A program made the translations under genes and the position numbers. 64,000 nucleotides of DNA from Cryphonectria parasitica EP155 (lineage: Eukaryota; Ascomycota; Sordariomycetes; Diaporthales; Cryphonectriaceae), in assembly GCF_011745365.1 (NCBI RefSeq), contig NW_024468909.1, positions 3,658,001 through 3,722,000 of the forward strand. Reading direction: 5' to 3'. Under the pieces are notes generated by a model, which saw nothing but the letters and a program-made list of their open reading frames with translations, had not been told where the DNA came from and made no database searches. How positions within the stretch are numbered: the first letter of the stretch is position 1; each line of letters begins with the position of its first letter. Shown piece after piece: positions 1 through 11,662 of this stretch.

Positions 1-2025
1 CTATGGCAGTTAATAATATGTAGTACCTGGCCCCAAGTGTTTGACTATTCTTATGTATTGTACTATAATGCACACATAATATGCATAGTAGGGCTGGAGG
101 TCTGCTGCAACAAGTGGAGGCCAGTCGACTTAATGCAAGGGCAGTCGATAGTCCGTCCGGACTGTCGGGAAGAGAAGAAGAAGAGAAGAAAAAGAAGAAG
201 AAACTACAACAAGAGTACATACCTATAGTAGCCCACCCGGCGCCAGGATAGAAATAAGATAAAACACGAAAGACAAACAGCCAACCAATCAGCGAGTAGG
301 GGGTCCCAGGCTCACGGTTCAGCCTCGGGCTCAGCTCAGGCTGCATCACCTTCCCAATGGGGGGCCCGGGGAAACCTCATCTTGCTTACATCTTGCATAG
401 ATCTTGTCTGATTACATGGGCCTGCACGTAATTAAATTCCGTGGGATAGGTAATTTGTGTCCCACCCCGGGCCATGGGAGGCCGCCTATGTGCGAACTAC
501 CATAGGCTGTAGCCATGCGCGGGTGGGTGTGCAAGCCAAGCCTCTTAGAAGCTCGAATTTGGCCCAGAATGGGATATTTCGGCCATATCCTCGAAAAGGA
601 AAAGAAAAGGAAAAGAAAAAGAAGGAGAAAGAAGAAGGGACCAAAAAAAGAAGGGTCTAGTGTAATGAGGACCGGGGGAAGTCCTCGTTACCCTTTAGAA
701 CATCTGCTCCCAGCCCGAGGTTCTGGTTCCAGAGGGGACCCTTGCCTGTGGTGCGGTGGCATCCCGCAGGGTGGCTGTTTTGGGGCCCCATGATTGGCAA
801 TGCAGGCAAAGGGGAAATTGGGAGTCAAGAAGATCCTCCTATGGCAGAAGCCTCGTCGAATTTTCTGGAAGAATGCATGGAAGCTCCTGTCGAGACATTC
901 CGGAACGGGGGTCCTGCCACGTAACCGAGCAGGCGAAAGGCCGTAGATCTTGTTTTACTTGTCTCATCCTATGTCGACCTCGGGACCCAGGTCTTTAAGC
1001 ATGTACCATAAGAGCGGCAAGATCACAAGGTATCATCATAAAAATAATAATGATAAATGATAATAATAAAGGGTACATCCTCTGAACAGATCTGTGAGTG
1101 AGGAAGAGACGAGAAACGCACTGGCAAGCATCCAAAAGCGTCTATCTCGACTACCGCTTTCGACCACCGCAGGCGAGAAGAAAAGAAGTTCCCATTCGGC
1201 AGGGAAAGGCCACACAGAAATAGAGTTTGCAAGGTTGCGTGTGGCCCATCAACCAGTGTCAAAACAAGAACGTTGAAGACCCTCAGGGCGGGGCCCAGAC
1301 CTAGTTTTGACACCCGTCACTGTGGCCTTGGGGCTTTTTGTCTTCCTCACCGAGCCTGGGGGCCAGATTGCAAGAGACGCCAGCAGGGTCGTGTGGACTT
1401 GCGGATATACACAGGCTCACATGATCCCACCCCCCCCCCCCCTCTTCCCCAGCCAGCTGGTTCGTACTATGAGATTGGATCCGATCGAAATCGGAGTAGC
1501 TCTCCTGTCAAAAAACGAGATACAATAGCTCGTTGCGCTTAGATATCGTACCAGAAAAATCCAGAACGCCGCCGTTTACTAATAGCTATCAACAAATACG
1601 ACGCCTCGGTGCCTGGGCACTCTTGCCATGGACGAGGATCCTCAGAAAGTTCACAAACTCACATCATATGGCAAGGACCCTCCCCTCAATTAGGAAGGCT
1701 AAACACTCGGTGTGGTAAATTTTTTTTCTTCTTTCTTCTTCTTTTTTGGTTTCAGTCCCTGTGTTTGATGCCCCTGAATCCGTGCTTAGAGGCCTGACTC
1801 GATAGTAGTTCTGGTGGCGAAAACACGAAAAAGAAACTTGTTGTGCCGTTGTATTTCAAAGCAGGGGGGAAAAATTGAAAACCCGATGCTATCACCAAAT
1901 TGTGGTAGCTGTGGGTCAGGGTCGAGGGGCACCCCAAGGCCCAAAAGAGAAAAAAGAATTGAAAGAGAGGGAGCTGAGTATATCCTATGACGATATATCC
2001 TCACACCAAGATGGCAGGCAGATAG

Positions 2026-2096
2026 GGTACGTACTGTACGTAGCGAGTACTATAGTCACGTATGATGTACTGTACTGATATGGAAGTACTATGTAC
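2026..2096. repeat. GTAC-rich palindromic cluster
   Basis: About 70 bases contain repeated GTAC/AGTACT palindromic words (for example GTACGTACTGTAC and AGTACTATGTAC). Similar clusters recur at about 5045-5095, 10034-10063, 26104-26137, 46215-46334 and 54605-54622. All lie outside coding sequence. The function is unknown. Confidence 0.5.
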
Positions 2097-3435
2097 AGAT
2101 GAGAAGTCCGTGCGCTGGTCTGTTAATACGTGTGGTTTCTGTCTTGGATAAAAATCAGCAGAGAAGGGAAAGAGAGGGTGAGTTTATTTTAGAAGCTGCG
2201 ACTGGGGGGGAGCCTGGTAGAAACTGCCCACCCTTGTCATGCCCTGATGATCGAATTCCCCACCATCCACACAAGACACGCTCGGTTTTCGAATCCACCA
2301 ACGGGCATGCCTATATTACATCTTCCTGCCAGGCATCAAGCGATCATTTTCTGTTTTAATATCGAGAACGAAGCATGTACGGGGTAGGCCGTCATACGAC
2401 GCCCGCGACACTGGTAAAATTGGTGTCGTCCTCGTAAGCAAGGCGCGTCACCCACAACACTATCAGCGAACACGCCCAGATGATCGTCAGGTCACCCTGC
2501 TCGGCTATCCCACAGCGGGTCCTGCCTCCGGGGCCGCTTGCTGTACCTGCGCTATCTGTGTGTCGGTTATGAGCTTCGCTGGGAAGGGCTTCAGGCCCGG
2601 GGGCCCAGAAAGGCGGGCAGGATGATGACATGAGATCTCCAGACGCGGCATGCAGGTCCGTTCAAGAGCGTCGGGACGCATGGCCAGATGCAGAGATGTG
2701 GGGCGACGATCGCTCATGCAGAACCCTGGACCACACTGCGTTATACGACGATGCCATCGTCAAGTCAAGCACGCTGGGCCGTTTATTGCATCATGGAGGC
2801 TTCTCGTGTGCCTTTGACCGACCCGCCCATGCACCCACGAAAACGAGATACACACGCGCGTCGACCTGGGCCTGGCAGCGATTGCACTCGTAGCAGCCGA
2901 TTGGATCAAGTTGGTTGCACCAATTGCTGTCGTGCTGCCTGCGTAGATCCACTCGAGGAGAAGGGATACCTCGCGACGGATGTCTCGGGACCCGTGTTGG
3001 GGTCTGTTCTGGACAGCTGGTGCGCTGGCAGCCCGGAACAGCTGGCCGAAATCCCATACAACTCTGCAGGACAACTTTTTTTGCGTCAAAGACAGACAAA
3101 AGACATAAAGCAATGGTGCACACTTTGCTCTCACTCACACACACAGTTCGCATGCACAGATTGAACATCTCGTCAACACTTGACGCCAGCAGCAATCCGC
3201 GAGAGAACGCTGTTACTGCCAGAAAGAAAGACAAATCCACAAACATCCATCCCAGAGCTTGCGCCCTACGTCGTCATCATAACCAGGACCCTTACTCATG
3301 TCATTCCCGCAAGGCGATAACCGTCCCTGCAGGATCTCGACGCGGGGCAGGAAACAACTCCCTGGCCTCCCCGGGACCGAAGGCCCAGTCATGGGCCTGC
3401 CGCCTTGTCCATGGACGGTCTGGGGGTGCGAAAAT

Positions 3436-3436
<1 letters not shown>

Positions 3437-3472
<36 letters not shown>
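3437..3472. repeat. (CA)18 microsatellite
   Basis: Eighteen uninterrupted CA units in non-coding DNA. Confidence 0.95.
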
Positions 3473-3473
<1 letters not shown>

Positions 3474-6400
3474 CCCATGTACTCAGCTCAGCTTACGCGT
3501 GTAAGAAGGCTAATGATTGTGGTCCCAACAGGCCGGTACGGGCTTGAAGGGCTGCAGAAGAGGAGGAGGGACTCTGGCTGATCGCCCAGGCGCCGGCTCC
3601 CGATAGAGGAGCCACTAGAAGCTCCTTCGACGCCTTCTAGAAGGTTAGACCCATCGCCAGCTAGGCCCGTTTGGGGGGTCGCATAATCGAGCTTTGATTG
3701 CCATGGCCCATAGAGCACCTTGCATTTTTATGCGCAGCCCCGGGAGACGGGGGCGGCTTCCAGGTCAGCTGTCGCCTGCATCACCAAGCAGTGACCAGAG
3801 CCTGCGCCACGCTCAAATCATTCGTTCGCGACAGCCATGCGGCACGTCTCACGGCTCAAGATACACCCACATTCATGTATGGTTGCTGGGGGGGGGAGAG
3901 GGGGAAGGGGGGGGGCCACAAGATGTCGTGAGCGCTACTCGCCCTGTGCAACCCAGGGCGGCCGGCACCTGAGCAGGAAAGAAAGAAAAAAGCCCCTTTG
4001 AAGGATGGAATTGCCCGCTGCGGATCCCCAGAGGCATTGAATCGCGCAATCTTGGGATGGCCGATACTGCAAGGGTAACCTGTCCCTGCATTTTCTCCGG
4101 CGTTGACCACCCTCTTCCCCAGCCGCGTCGTATCTACTCTTGTCGACGACGACGACGAAGGAGGCGAGGATAGATGATGGACCATATGCGCCACCACACA
4201 CGCTCGAGAAAAGCAAGGAAAGATCTGCCTCTTGGGACAGTCTCGTGTGGGTTCCCGGCGTGCCCAAACTGTGTGATAAGCCGTCAAGCATCACCACCAA
4301 ATGGACCATGATCCAAGGGGGGGGGGGTGGTCGGCATGGATATGCATGCCATCCCAACTGGGGCTCATGGAAACAACGCTCAGATTTGCGGGAACAACCT
4401 AGCCTTGCCAGAGTTCGCGCCATCGGGTTGACACCACCCAACAGCCGCATCTCTGAAGCTCCGGTCGCAGAATGACCCCGTCCCCCGTCCAGGTCCTCTC
4501 TTCTACAGTACATGGTTGGCCCGTGCTGGGTCTTGGGTCCCTTTCAGCCCGCACATCTTGCGGCGGTTGTTGCGCCCCCTTTCTTCGCCCTCGCTCGCAG
4601 GAACTCGGTCCAGCCGACTGTGCTTTGCATCTCCTTTGCTTGAAATTACAATCTCGAGTGGATTGCGGCCCTTTTCCCCTCGGGGCTTGTTTCTGGGCAC
4701 GGAAGCTGTCATATGCGTTCTTGGGCGCGGCATGGACGCATGGTCGGTCGGTCGACTTTGACTCGATTAAACAGAAGATCTCCACAAGAAACGACAATCG
4801 AAGAGGAGGAGGACTAGGAGGATGCCGTCAGCTCAGCGGACCAAAGACGGGCGCGCGCGTCTAAACTGGACGAGTTGGGGCGTCAGTGCCACATTTCGGC
4901 CTGAGCCTTATTTCCTGGCATGACTTATCTCGTTTTTAATTTTTCTGTTTTTTCTTCCGTTTTCCTTTTTCGGTGCTTCGGCAATCTGGGATCACTAATG
5001 CCATGGATACATGGCTTGCTGCTGCTGCTGCTGCCACTACTATTACGGTACAATGTACTATTGTACTGCATACCCTGCTACGGCGTACACAACGCCCTAT
5101 GGCGTATGAGGGAGGACCACTCCTCATTCTTCCCTCGTCCTGTCCTATAGGCCCCCCTGGGTCAGATATACCCCCTCCCCTCGCAGAGCGGCGGGAGCTC
5201 TGACTCTGGTCGCCTCTGCCCTGTTTCTATCGAGGAACCCCGCCTCGCCTCTTGAAGGGGACCTGGCGCGGGTCAGAGCAAAGTACCGCAACCACGCTGA
5301 TGTACCCTCGAGTACCTCATGGTTGGTTCGCTACCCACCTGGTCGCCCTTGTCACCTTCTCGCGATCCCTCCATGCCCTCCCCCCCCCCCCCCAACCCAT
5401 CCTCCTTCTCACACGCCCAGCCCAGCGGCGGTGGACAGCGAGGTACCCTTGTTTTTGAATTCACCATTCCATGCCCCCTATAGCCTAGTTAGTACCTTTT
5501 TCTCTTTTTTGGGGTTTTTTTTGGGGTTTTTTTTTTCTCTGCTCACGCAAGCAACCTGCAGAGAGAGGCACACATGCGCACACACCCCCCCCCTCCCATT
5601 CTCTCTAAGCAGGCAGGGCTTGCCCGTTGTATGGAACCATATCCTGGAGCTGGATTCTCTGGCTGTCATGCTGCCTTGTGTGAGAGAAGGGGAGAGAGAG
5701 TGCGTGTCTCCTCTCTATCTGTTTCTTCTCCCTCTCCTGTCTCTCTTTTCTGCCCCCCTTCTCTCTCCTCTCTCGGACGGTATGGCTCTGCCCGTTTCAG
5801 CTCTCCAATCTGCTGTGCCAGCTCCTGAGGCTTCGGCAGGGTCGCGAGCCCGTTTCTGCCCACACACCCACACCCACCCACCCACACCCCCCCCCCCCCA
5901 AATCCACTCTCTATCCCGCTCCCACGGTACTCCCCTCGTTGTGGTTAGGTGGTCCTGCTGGTCATCCCGAGGAGCTCTCTGGGCGGGCCAGGTCCCCCCT
6001 GCCCATCAAATCTGGAGCTCGTCGACAGGGTGTGCCACAGCATCCCAGTGCGTCACTCGCCTCAGAGGACCGGGGTCTCGTGTCGATGTCTAGTGACTCG
6101 GCCAAGGCATGAGATCCCCAAATTATGCTGCCGTTTTCTGCTGGGCCAGAGGTCACTCGAGTCTCCGCACTGGTCCAGGAACAGTACCGCGTACCTTACC
6201 TTGTGGCAGATCGCATGGGAGCTTCCCTGTTGGCATGCAGAGAGCCATAAGAAGGTACCTCCCCTCGGCATCCACATCCTGCTAGAACTTTTTTCAACTT
6301 CCACACGACTACCGGACTTCAACCAACTGGACGGCACACCAACAAGTCCCTCCCCTCCTATACAACAAAGGGAAGAAGAAGAAGAAAAGATTCGAAATAA

Positions 6401-6910
6401 AACCACCCAGCCCCATACTGTTACAGTGGCCCTGCTGGCCCAGCCCAATACCCAGAGACGAAAGATATACACTGGACAGCGCGCAGAAAGAGATTGAAAT
6501 TCCCCCCCCCCCCCTCTCTTCATCGGATCAGCGTGGTTGGGAGATGGTAGCATAGGAAGGGCTGTGTACGTTTGTGTGAGAGTGAGAGTGTGTGTGTGGG
6601 CTGTTGAAGAAAAGAAGAAGAAGAAGCAGCAGCGAAACAGAAGCAGAGGAAGGGGTACCTCCCCAGCCTTTGTCATCACCGACCGCCAAAGCTATCACTC
6701 GCACGCCTGAACCCCAACCAGAGCGAGGAGCGAACCATAATAGTTCTCTCGACTGTGCTGATATATACCCAACGAACCTACCGGCAACATCCGCCATCAG
6801 CACGCCCGCCGACACATGTACTCGGCTGCTGTCTTAGCAGCACCGGTGCCAATCCAGCATAGCCCGCGCAGAATCCCGTCCATACTAAGGCGAGACTTGC
6901 GCCCGCTCAG

Positions 6911-8144
6911 CCGAAGGGCTCTTTTTCACCACGACTCCCAGGCAGCCCTACGGGGCTCCAAACAGACAAATTCTCTCCATACAGATTCCGGCTCCCAGCC
7001 AGAGCGGTTCGCTCTGGCGGAACCCATGCTCTGTAGACACGCTGGCGGGCAACTACCGACTAGGAGCAGACTACAATGTCGACTACTCACCACAGGACTC
7101 GCATCCGGCCGATCAGCCTCACGGATACGGCGCCCCCCACCCCCACCACCACCACAGGGCCTCGTTGCACCACACGGGCGCGTCTATTCTTCATGAGAGC
7201 CCAACAGAGACCCACTACACGACCATGCAGCAGCAGCAGCAGCAGCATCACCACCCGTCTGCGCACCGAGCAGTGCCCGTCCTCATGGACCCTGGGCAGA
7301 TGGGCGGACACCCTGGTCATCGCTTGTCCCATCCTGGGCCGTCGCACTTTGGCGGGCCGGGACCGTCTCCCCATTCCGTCGTCTCGCCTCTGTATCCCTC
7401 CCTCGCGCCAGGCCCCAGCCCTGGGGTGAAGCGGTCGAGACCTGACGACCTCAACCTTTCCGTCCACGGCATGCCAGACCTCGACCAGTCAGACATCGAG
7501 TCGATGCAGCAGACTCCACTCAGCGCCGCCTACGCCCAGGCCACCGGCAGCGCCCATCCTACGCATCACCACCATCGCCTGCCAGACACTGGGCCGCCCT
7601 CCAAGATGATGCGAAGGGACGATGGGGGAGCTAGTGGAGGTGCGCCGAGTGTGGTAGGACAGGAAGGGATGCCGGCACCGGCACCAAGGCCAAGAGGGCC
7701 AAAGCTCAAGTTCACGCCCGAGGACGACCAGTTGCTCATAGACCTCAAGGAGAACAAAAGCCTCACGTGGAAACAGATTGCGGATTTCTTCCCTGGTCGT
7801 TCGAGCGGCACACTTCAGGTGCGCTACTGCACAAAACTTAAAGCAAAGACCACACAGTGGACAGACGAGACGGTGAGTTTTTTTTTTTTTTTTTTTGTCA
7901 TCCCTCCCCAACCCCCCCCCCCCCCAAAAAAAAACCCACAATTTTTCTTTGGCTAGATTAGAAAGAGGCTCTCAGCAATCAACTGACGCTCTCCCACCAG
8001 GACCAAAAATTACACGCAGCTCTTCAAGATTACGAGAACGAGAAGTGGCGCATCGTGGCCAACAAGGTCGGAACCGGCTTCACGCCCACTGCGTGCCGGG
8101 AAAGAGCTGCGCAGCTGATAGGAGGCGTGGGCGAGAGCTTATAG
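6911..8144 (+). CDS. SANT/Myb-like DNA-binding protein (5' end unresolved)
   Basis: Probable nuclear DNA-binding regulator. The frame is open from 6889; an acceptor-like site (TACTAAG branch-like word, then CTCAG ending at 6910) suggests a spliced upstream exon I could not identify. The first in-frame ATG is 7225, but the frame upstream (Tyr/Pro/His-rich, ending in a His run) looks coding, so 6911 is a provisional start. A GTGAGT-CAG intron at 7873-8000 joins two exons in phase 0. The N-terminal half is disordered, with His and Gln runs (six Gln at about 7228-7245) and Pro-rich segments. The C-terminal part has two SANT repeats: the first begins FTPEDDQLLIDLKENK with WKQIADFFPGRSSGTL, the second spans the intron (WTDET/DQKLHAAL, then WRIVANKVGTGFTPTAC). 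The stop is TAG at 8142-8144, and the frame continues open to 8291 (separate entry). Family assignment is good; target genes are unknown. Confidence 0.72.
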
Positions 8145-8291
8145 CAATCAGCGTCCTCTCCAGGAGTATCAGCTTCTGCAGAGGACACCAACGTTTACTC
8201 GCAGCCCCACGCTGCCGAACCACCCAGCGCTGTCTACCAACACCAACCTGGCGAGCCTTCGAATACCGTCTATGGTCAACAGCTTCAATAA
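8142..8291 (+). other. Possible stop-readthrough extension of the Myb-like protein
   Basis: The in-frame stop reads TAG CAA TCA, which matches the TMV-type readthrough consensus UAG-CAR-YYA. The same frame then stays open for 48 codons (8145-8288) to TAA at 8289-8291. The extension is rich in Ala, Ser, Pro, Gln and Glu, with near-neutral codon use, like a disordered fungal tail. It does not end in a peroxisomal PTS1. An alternative is a 37-nt GT-AG intron (8127-8163), very short for a fungus, which would open a different tail to a TGA at about 8330. A simple C-terminal truncation or chance openness is also possible. Confidence 0.35.
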
Positions 8292-10033
8292 TGGGGGACC
8301 TGGCTATACTGTCGCCACGACACCCGCATATTGAACCTAAAATCACTCTCGAGGTCATCTTGTCTTTTTTTGGAAGGAGAAAAATTGTCAAATTGCGGAG
8401 AAGGAAAAACAGGCCAGGCGGTTCATAATGCTTGAGATACCCAAACTCCACTGACCCACTCGCACTACACATTCCTTCCCATACTCTCCTTGATCTCAGA
8501 AAGCTTTTCTTTGTCACGAATCCTTGCGTCATTTTCGCTCTCTCTAATTCTGTTACTTTTTGGGAGTGGGTTTCTCTATTTCATCTCTTGTTCGTTTTCT
8601 TTTACCTCTATATAGACTTGGCAGTTGGGGTTGTGTTTGGAGGGAACGGCATACACGGTTTCTTTTTTTGGCAGGTTTTCAGATTGGTCACACGAAATCA
8701 CGGCCTAGTTTCACGACACACACACACACATATTAAGACATACCCTCTACTTTTTTCCGGCTCTCTCTATATCTCTCGCCCCCCCCCCCTGCTTGTACGA
8801 CTCCTTCCAGCGAACTTTCGATCCAAAGAAGAAGAAGAAATTGAAAACGACGACCACGCTGACTTTTGAGCCTGGACGGTCAAGTTTGGGCTTAAAATTG
8901 TACCCTTTTCTCCACTGACTCGACGCCAAGCTTTTATGGTCTTGTGATGGTTCTTGTTGGAGAAGAGGGCAAAGCAGAAAGAAGAAGAAAAAAGCAAGAA
9001 AGGGAGGGAAGGGGGGAAGAAAGAAGCAAGACGTAATCGACAAATTGGGATACTTGCTTTGGAGGGGACAGGGGATAGTCTTGGTAGGGGGGTGCGAAGA
9101 TATTCAGCTGTCCTATTTGAGTTGAAAGCGGTGCCCGGGGCGGGAAGAGAGGATGGAAATGGTGGGAGGAGGGTCGGGGCAGGCGTGTGTAGGAACTTCC
9201 CCATGACTTTTTTGGCACACTTGAATTTTCCTATATCTTTTCCTTCCTGCACGGCGTCTGGGAGATAGCACAAAGACGGTGGTGGGAAATATCAAGACGC
9301 ACTCGCATGCATCATACATACATCGACCCAGGCTTAGTTTCTGGGGGGGAGGCAGGGGGATGGGAATGGGGGGTGGGGGCGGCCATCTGTGCTTTAATTT
9401 TGTTTTCCTTTTTATTTTCTTATTTTTTTCTTTGTCCCGGCCCCGTCCCAGACCAACGGAATGGGGAACAATACTGTAGAGACAGCAGCACTCTAATCCT
9501 TTTTTTGGTTCGTGAATCATTTGCTCTGCTTCTTCTGTGGTCCATGTATGTAACTCCTTCTTCTTCTTTCTTTTTCTGCTCTCCTCTTTCTTTTTTTGGA
9601 ACATGAATAGATTTTCACCAGACCGAAGAAGAAAGAGGGATTGAAATTCATACACCCCTTCCATCTCATCCTCAGCCTCATACGGACCACCGATTGATGG
9701 ACCGGGACCGACCAAGCAGGAAAGGCAGCAGCCCCGAAAGGGCGGAGAGAAAAAAGCAATACAAGGGTTAATCTCACTGCCGCCCACACATCATGGTTAC
9801 GCAAACAGTGGCAACTTTTTTTTTCCCTTTCATTTTCATTCGAGTCTTCTTTTTTTTCTTTTCTTTTGGTCTTTTCAGGGAATAATACGAACTGAAGAGG
9901 GAAGGGGGAAAAAAGCAAGATCACATCAACCTTCCCATTCCGGAAGCACGGCCCCCTCCTCCTTCTCCTCCTCCTCCCCTTCCCCCTCCCCCCCCCCCAA
10001 TATAATAGTAACCATAGGGATAGATAGGTAACT

Positions 10034-10063
10034 ACATGGTAGTACGTACTATACTATAGTATA
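10034..10063. repeat. GTAC/TATAGTATA palindromic cluster
   Basis: Short nested palindromes (AGTACGTACT followed by ATACTATAGTAT) in intergenic DNA, similar in character to the cluster at 2026-2096. Confidence 0.45.
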
Positions 10064-11196
10064 TCTGATCGTCCAGGGCAAGGATAGATTTGCGAGGCTG
10101 TTGGACTTACCAATGTAACGGCGTGCGCAACCGGGGCCATCCCTGATAGGGTGGGAGGGGGCAACATAGGCCGATGATCTTATATGTCGATCACCTCGTG
10201 TGAGAAGAGAAAGAAGAAGGCAGAATGATTCCATCGACATGCATACACAGGCACGTGCACGTGCACGCGCCCACACACACGCCACATCTCGCATGGCGAT
10301 TTTTACATCATCAAGATAGCATCCAAAATAGAGCCTTCTTGCGGCGGCGGCGAGGGTTTTGCCTGAGCTGTCTTGTCCCCAACCTCAATTGATCGGCATG
10401 TCAGCCAAACTTGAGCCAGCCAACCAGCAGCCCTGGCTCTTGGACGAGGCGAGCGATGAGGCGAAGTGGGAGGGCGTAAAGATCGTCCCCTTGCTCGCCA
10501 TCTGTTGATGAAACTAGACTCCTTCTCACCTTCATCTCCAGATTTGCTGCTGTTATGTTTTCTGACCTGTCCCAAATCCCGAGGACTCGGGCTCGGGACT
10601 TGCCACCATCCATAACCGGAAGCGGTGGCCGCGGCCGCACGAGATAGTCGTATCGCAAGCAAAAAAAGCATGGCCCACCTCCGTACGGAGGCCGATTTCT
10701 CTGTGGCACTCGATGGACCAGCCTTCCATGCGCCACAGCAGAGGTACGCAAGCCTGTATGTCGATCGCTGCTGTTTGCTAGATCCAAAAGATGGACGACC
10801 TTGTTCCTTTTCTGGTATGGTATACTGTGGACGTAACGCCCAGAAAAAAAAAAAAAAGGAAACTGACACACACAGATGGTGGACCTTGCGAATGTGCAGT
10901 ACTTCTTCTTTCAGCTGCGTCGAGCTTCACATCTGGCAGAGGCGGACTCCCTTTTCCCGCGGCATGGTCCTCCTGATGGGGTTTGGTATCCGATGTGATG
11001 CAAACACACCAATTCCAAAGTCACCAAAAGGGACTCGATCATTTCATTTCGGGAAAGCCATCAGTAGAAGAGAACAAACCCATGCACCGTATCCCGAGGA
11101 CACCGCGCCGGGTCCAAGAACTCAAAATGGGCAAGTCAGGCACATGTATTAGGATTTCCGGCCCCCCATAGAGTAACGTGCGGGAGTCCCACACCC

Positions 11197-11418
11197 ATGC
11201 AGCAGCAACCCAGCGCCGATCTGGATTCTTCCTTGCTCCTAGATGTCATGCTGCGGTTGAGTGACGACGAGATCGTCGGCCGCATGATATCCTCTCGCAC
11301 GTCCTCTCTGCTGGAGTCTCTTACAAAACGAGGAGTATATACGCTGCAGGGTGTGTGGTCCAGCTTTTTGTCAACGCAAGTCAGAAGATGCCTCACACTT
11401 TGCATATGTTACCAGTAG
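11197..11418 (+). CDS. Small hypothetical ORF, doubtful
   Basis: A 73-codon frame from ATG at 11197. Its first 50 or so residues have a protein-like mix with an acidic/hydrophobic pattern (LLLDVMLRLSDDEIVGRM), unlike the repeat-driven frames around it. A GTGTGT donor-like word at about 11350 could end an exon earlier. I recognise no family, see no convincing partner exon, and cannot exclude chance. Confidence 0.15.
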   Translation: MQQQPSADLDSSLLLDVMLRLSDDEIVGRMISSRTSSLLESLTKRGVYTLQGVWSSFLSTQVRRCLTLCICYQ

Positions 11419-11539
11419 CGTATCACTATGCGCCCGTTTTGAATGTTTCCCGGCTGCGGCGGCTCCCAGCTCGTCCCACGGGTCACATCCTCCATGGGCG
11501 TGCATTGCATGTGCGCGGATGCGTGCTCTGCAGGAAGTT

Positions 11540-11542
<3 letters not shown>

Positions 11543-11586
<44 letters not shown>
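11543..11586. repeat. (GA)22 microsatellite
   Basis: Twenty-two uninterrupted GA units in intergenic DNA. Confidence 0.95.
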
Positions 11587-11592
<6 letters not shown>

Positions 11593-11646
11593 AGGAAGCG
11601 TGTGTGGCTGGTATCGTGCAGCTGCGAAGCTACCCTAGGCCGTGTG

Positions 11647-11662
11647 GGTACCCCGGGGTACC
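11647..11662. repeat. Perfect 16-bp palindrome
   Basis: GGTACCCC followed directly by its inverse complement GGGGTACC. It lies in non-coding DNA and could be a dimeric protein-binding site. It shares the GTAC core of the dispersed clusters. Confidence 0.5.

Larger units (their letters stand above)
1..6888. other. Gene-free left flank, low-complexity DNA
   Basis: I find no reading frame here with protein-like composition, splice structure or a recognisable motif. The longest open frames (for example 5323-6093 plus and 2915-3547 plus) are driven by CA, CT, poly-C and poly-G tracts. Notable contents are a purine tract at about 596-655, a GTAC-rich palindromic cluster at 2026-2096, a (CA)18 run at 3437-3472, poly-G runs near 3888-3916 and 4317-4328, and pyrimidine-rich stretches at 5360-5410 and 5690-5775. 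The last few hundred bases probably include promoter, leader and first exon of the Myb-like gene that follows. Confidence 0.6.

Noticed and set aside
2915..3547. 210-codon plus-strand frame
   Set aside because: Runs through the (CA)18 microsatellite; no protein-like pattern and overlapping frames on the other strand are equally long.
5323..6093. 256-codon plus-strand frame
   Set aside because: Composition is dictated by CT, CA, poly-C and poly-T tracts; no domain or splice structure.
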